A DNA stretch of 64,000 bases. It comes from an uncultured Bacteroidota bacterium. GTDB lineage: Bacteria; Bacteroidota; Bacteroidia; Flavobacteriales; Flavobacteriaceae. Positions 63,942 through 64,000 of the stretch are shown in pieces. The translations under genes were made by a program, and so were the position numbers. The notes below the pieces were generated by a model, which saw only the letters and a list, made by a program, of their open reading frames with translations, searched no databases and was not told the DNA's origin. Position 1 is the first letter of the stretch; every line of letters begins with the position of its first letter. The DNA lies in assembly GCA_902622575.1 (NCBI GenBank), contig CACNQJ010000003.1, positions 1-64,000 on the forward strand, written 5' to 3'.

Positions 63942-64000
63942 TTAGAATTGTTCAAATATTTTTTAGGTGTAGTGCCAAATTTATTTTTAAATGCATTTAT
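63938..64000 (-). CDS. AraC-family transcriptional regulator, C-terminal fragment (cut by window end)
   Basis: Too short for the ORF track. The minus strand reads INAFKNKFGTTPKKYLNNSN and stop, the typical end of an AraC/XylS helix-turn-helix domain (F-x-x-x-F-G-x-T-P-x-x-Y). The rest lies right of the window. Its stop overlaps the TonB receptor stop by 4 bases (convergent). It could regulate the receptor or the PUL; unproven. Confidence 0.75.
   Translation of the reverse strand: MNAFKNKFGTTPKKYLNNSN

Overview
The window is a stretch of a very AT-rich (roughly 30% GC by eye) genome of a Bacteroidota bacterium, most likely a marine member of the class Flavobacteriia. The evidence is the gene content (BshC, the OstA-like protein, tandem DUF368 proteins, a guaA gene followed by a LysM/PBP1-like lipoprotein-type gene, a SusC/SusD pair), the near absence of Shine-Dalgarno sequences, and several Bacteroidota-type TAnnTTTG -7 boxes just upstream of start codons. 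No rRNA, tRNA, CRISPR array, insertion sequence or phage gene was seen. No gene-free stretch exceeds about 160 bases.

Region 1 (1-37.9 kb) is housekeeping. On the plus strand: ftsY (cut by the left edge), bshC, guaA, a LysM/ligand-binding protein, pyrG, yidC and mnmA. Then lysA (minus), sucC and an hsp20 gene (plus), uvrB (minus), and a protein of unknown function with kinase-like motifs (plus). A minus block carries a heme A synthase split into two overlapping reading frames at an A7 tract, cca, tsaC and dapD. ruvX-def-mazG form an overlapping plus-strand operon. A long minus-strand series follows: DUF349 protein, aroE, two DUF368 proteins, a TPR protein, a class III aminotransferase, an OstA-like protein, purA, a Fur-family regulator, rel (RelA/SpoT) and a TrmH-type methyltransferase. 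After that come a cysteine desulfurase, an M23 peptidase, a ZapB-like coiled-coil protein, zapA and a likely 6S RNA.

Region 2 (38.1-60.9 kb) is accessory: a polysaccharide utilisation locus (PUL). It holds galK and galE, six sulfatases that are all predicted lipoproteins, a GH2 beta-galactosidase, SusC and SusD, a stand-alone TonB-plug-like lipoprotein, a sialate O-acetylesterase-family esterase, and a secreted protein with a probable NTF2-like end. The likely logic is import of a sulfated, possibly acetylated, galactose-containing glycan through SusCD, desulfation and deacetylation by the lipoproteins and the esterase, release of galactose by GH2, and entry into the Leloir pathway by GalK and GalE. 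galT and a dedicated regulator are not in the window.

Region 3 (61.0-64.0 kb) has a flippase-like membrane protein, a TonB-dependent receptor and the C-terminal end of an AraC-family regulator cut by the right edge.

The observations most worth a second look are the free-standing SusC-type plug lipoprotein behind an internal terminator, the split heme A synthase, the kinase-like unknown protein, the arginine-rich SusD loop, and inverted repeats at the PUL promoters.
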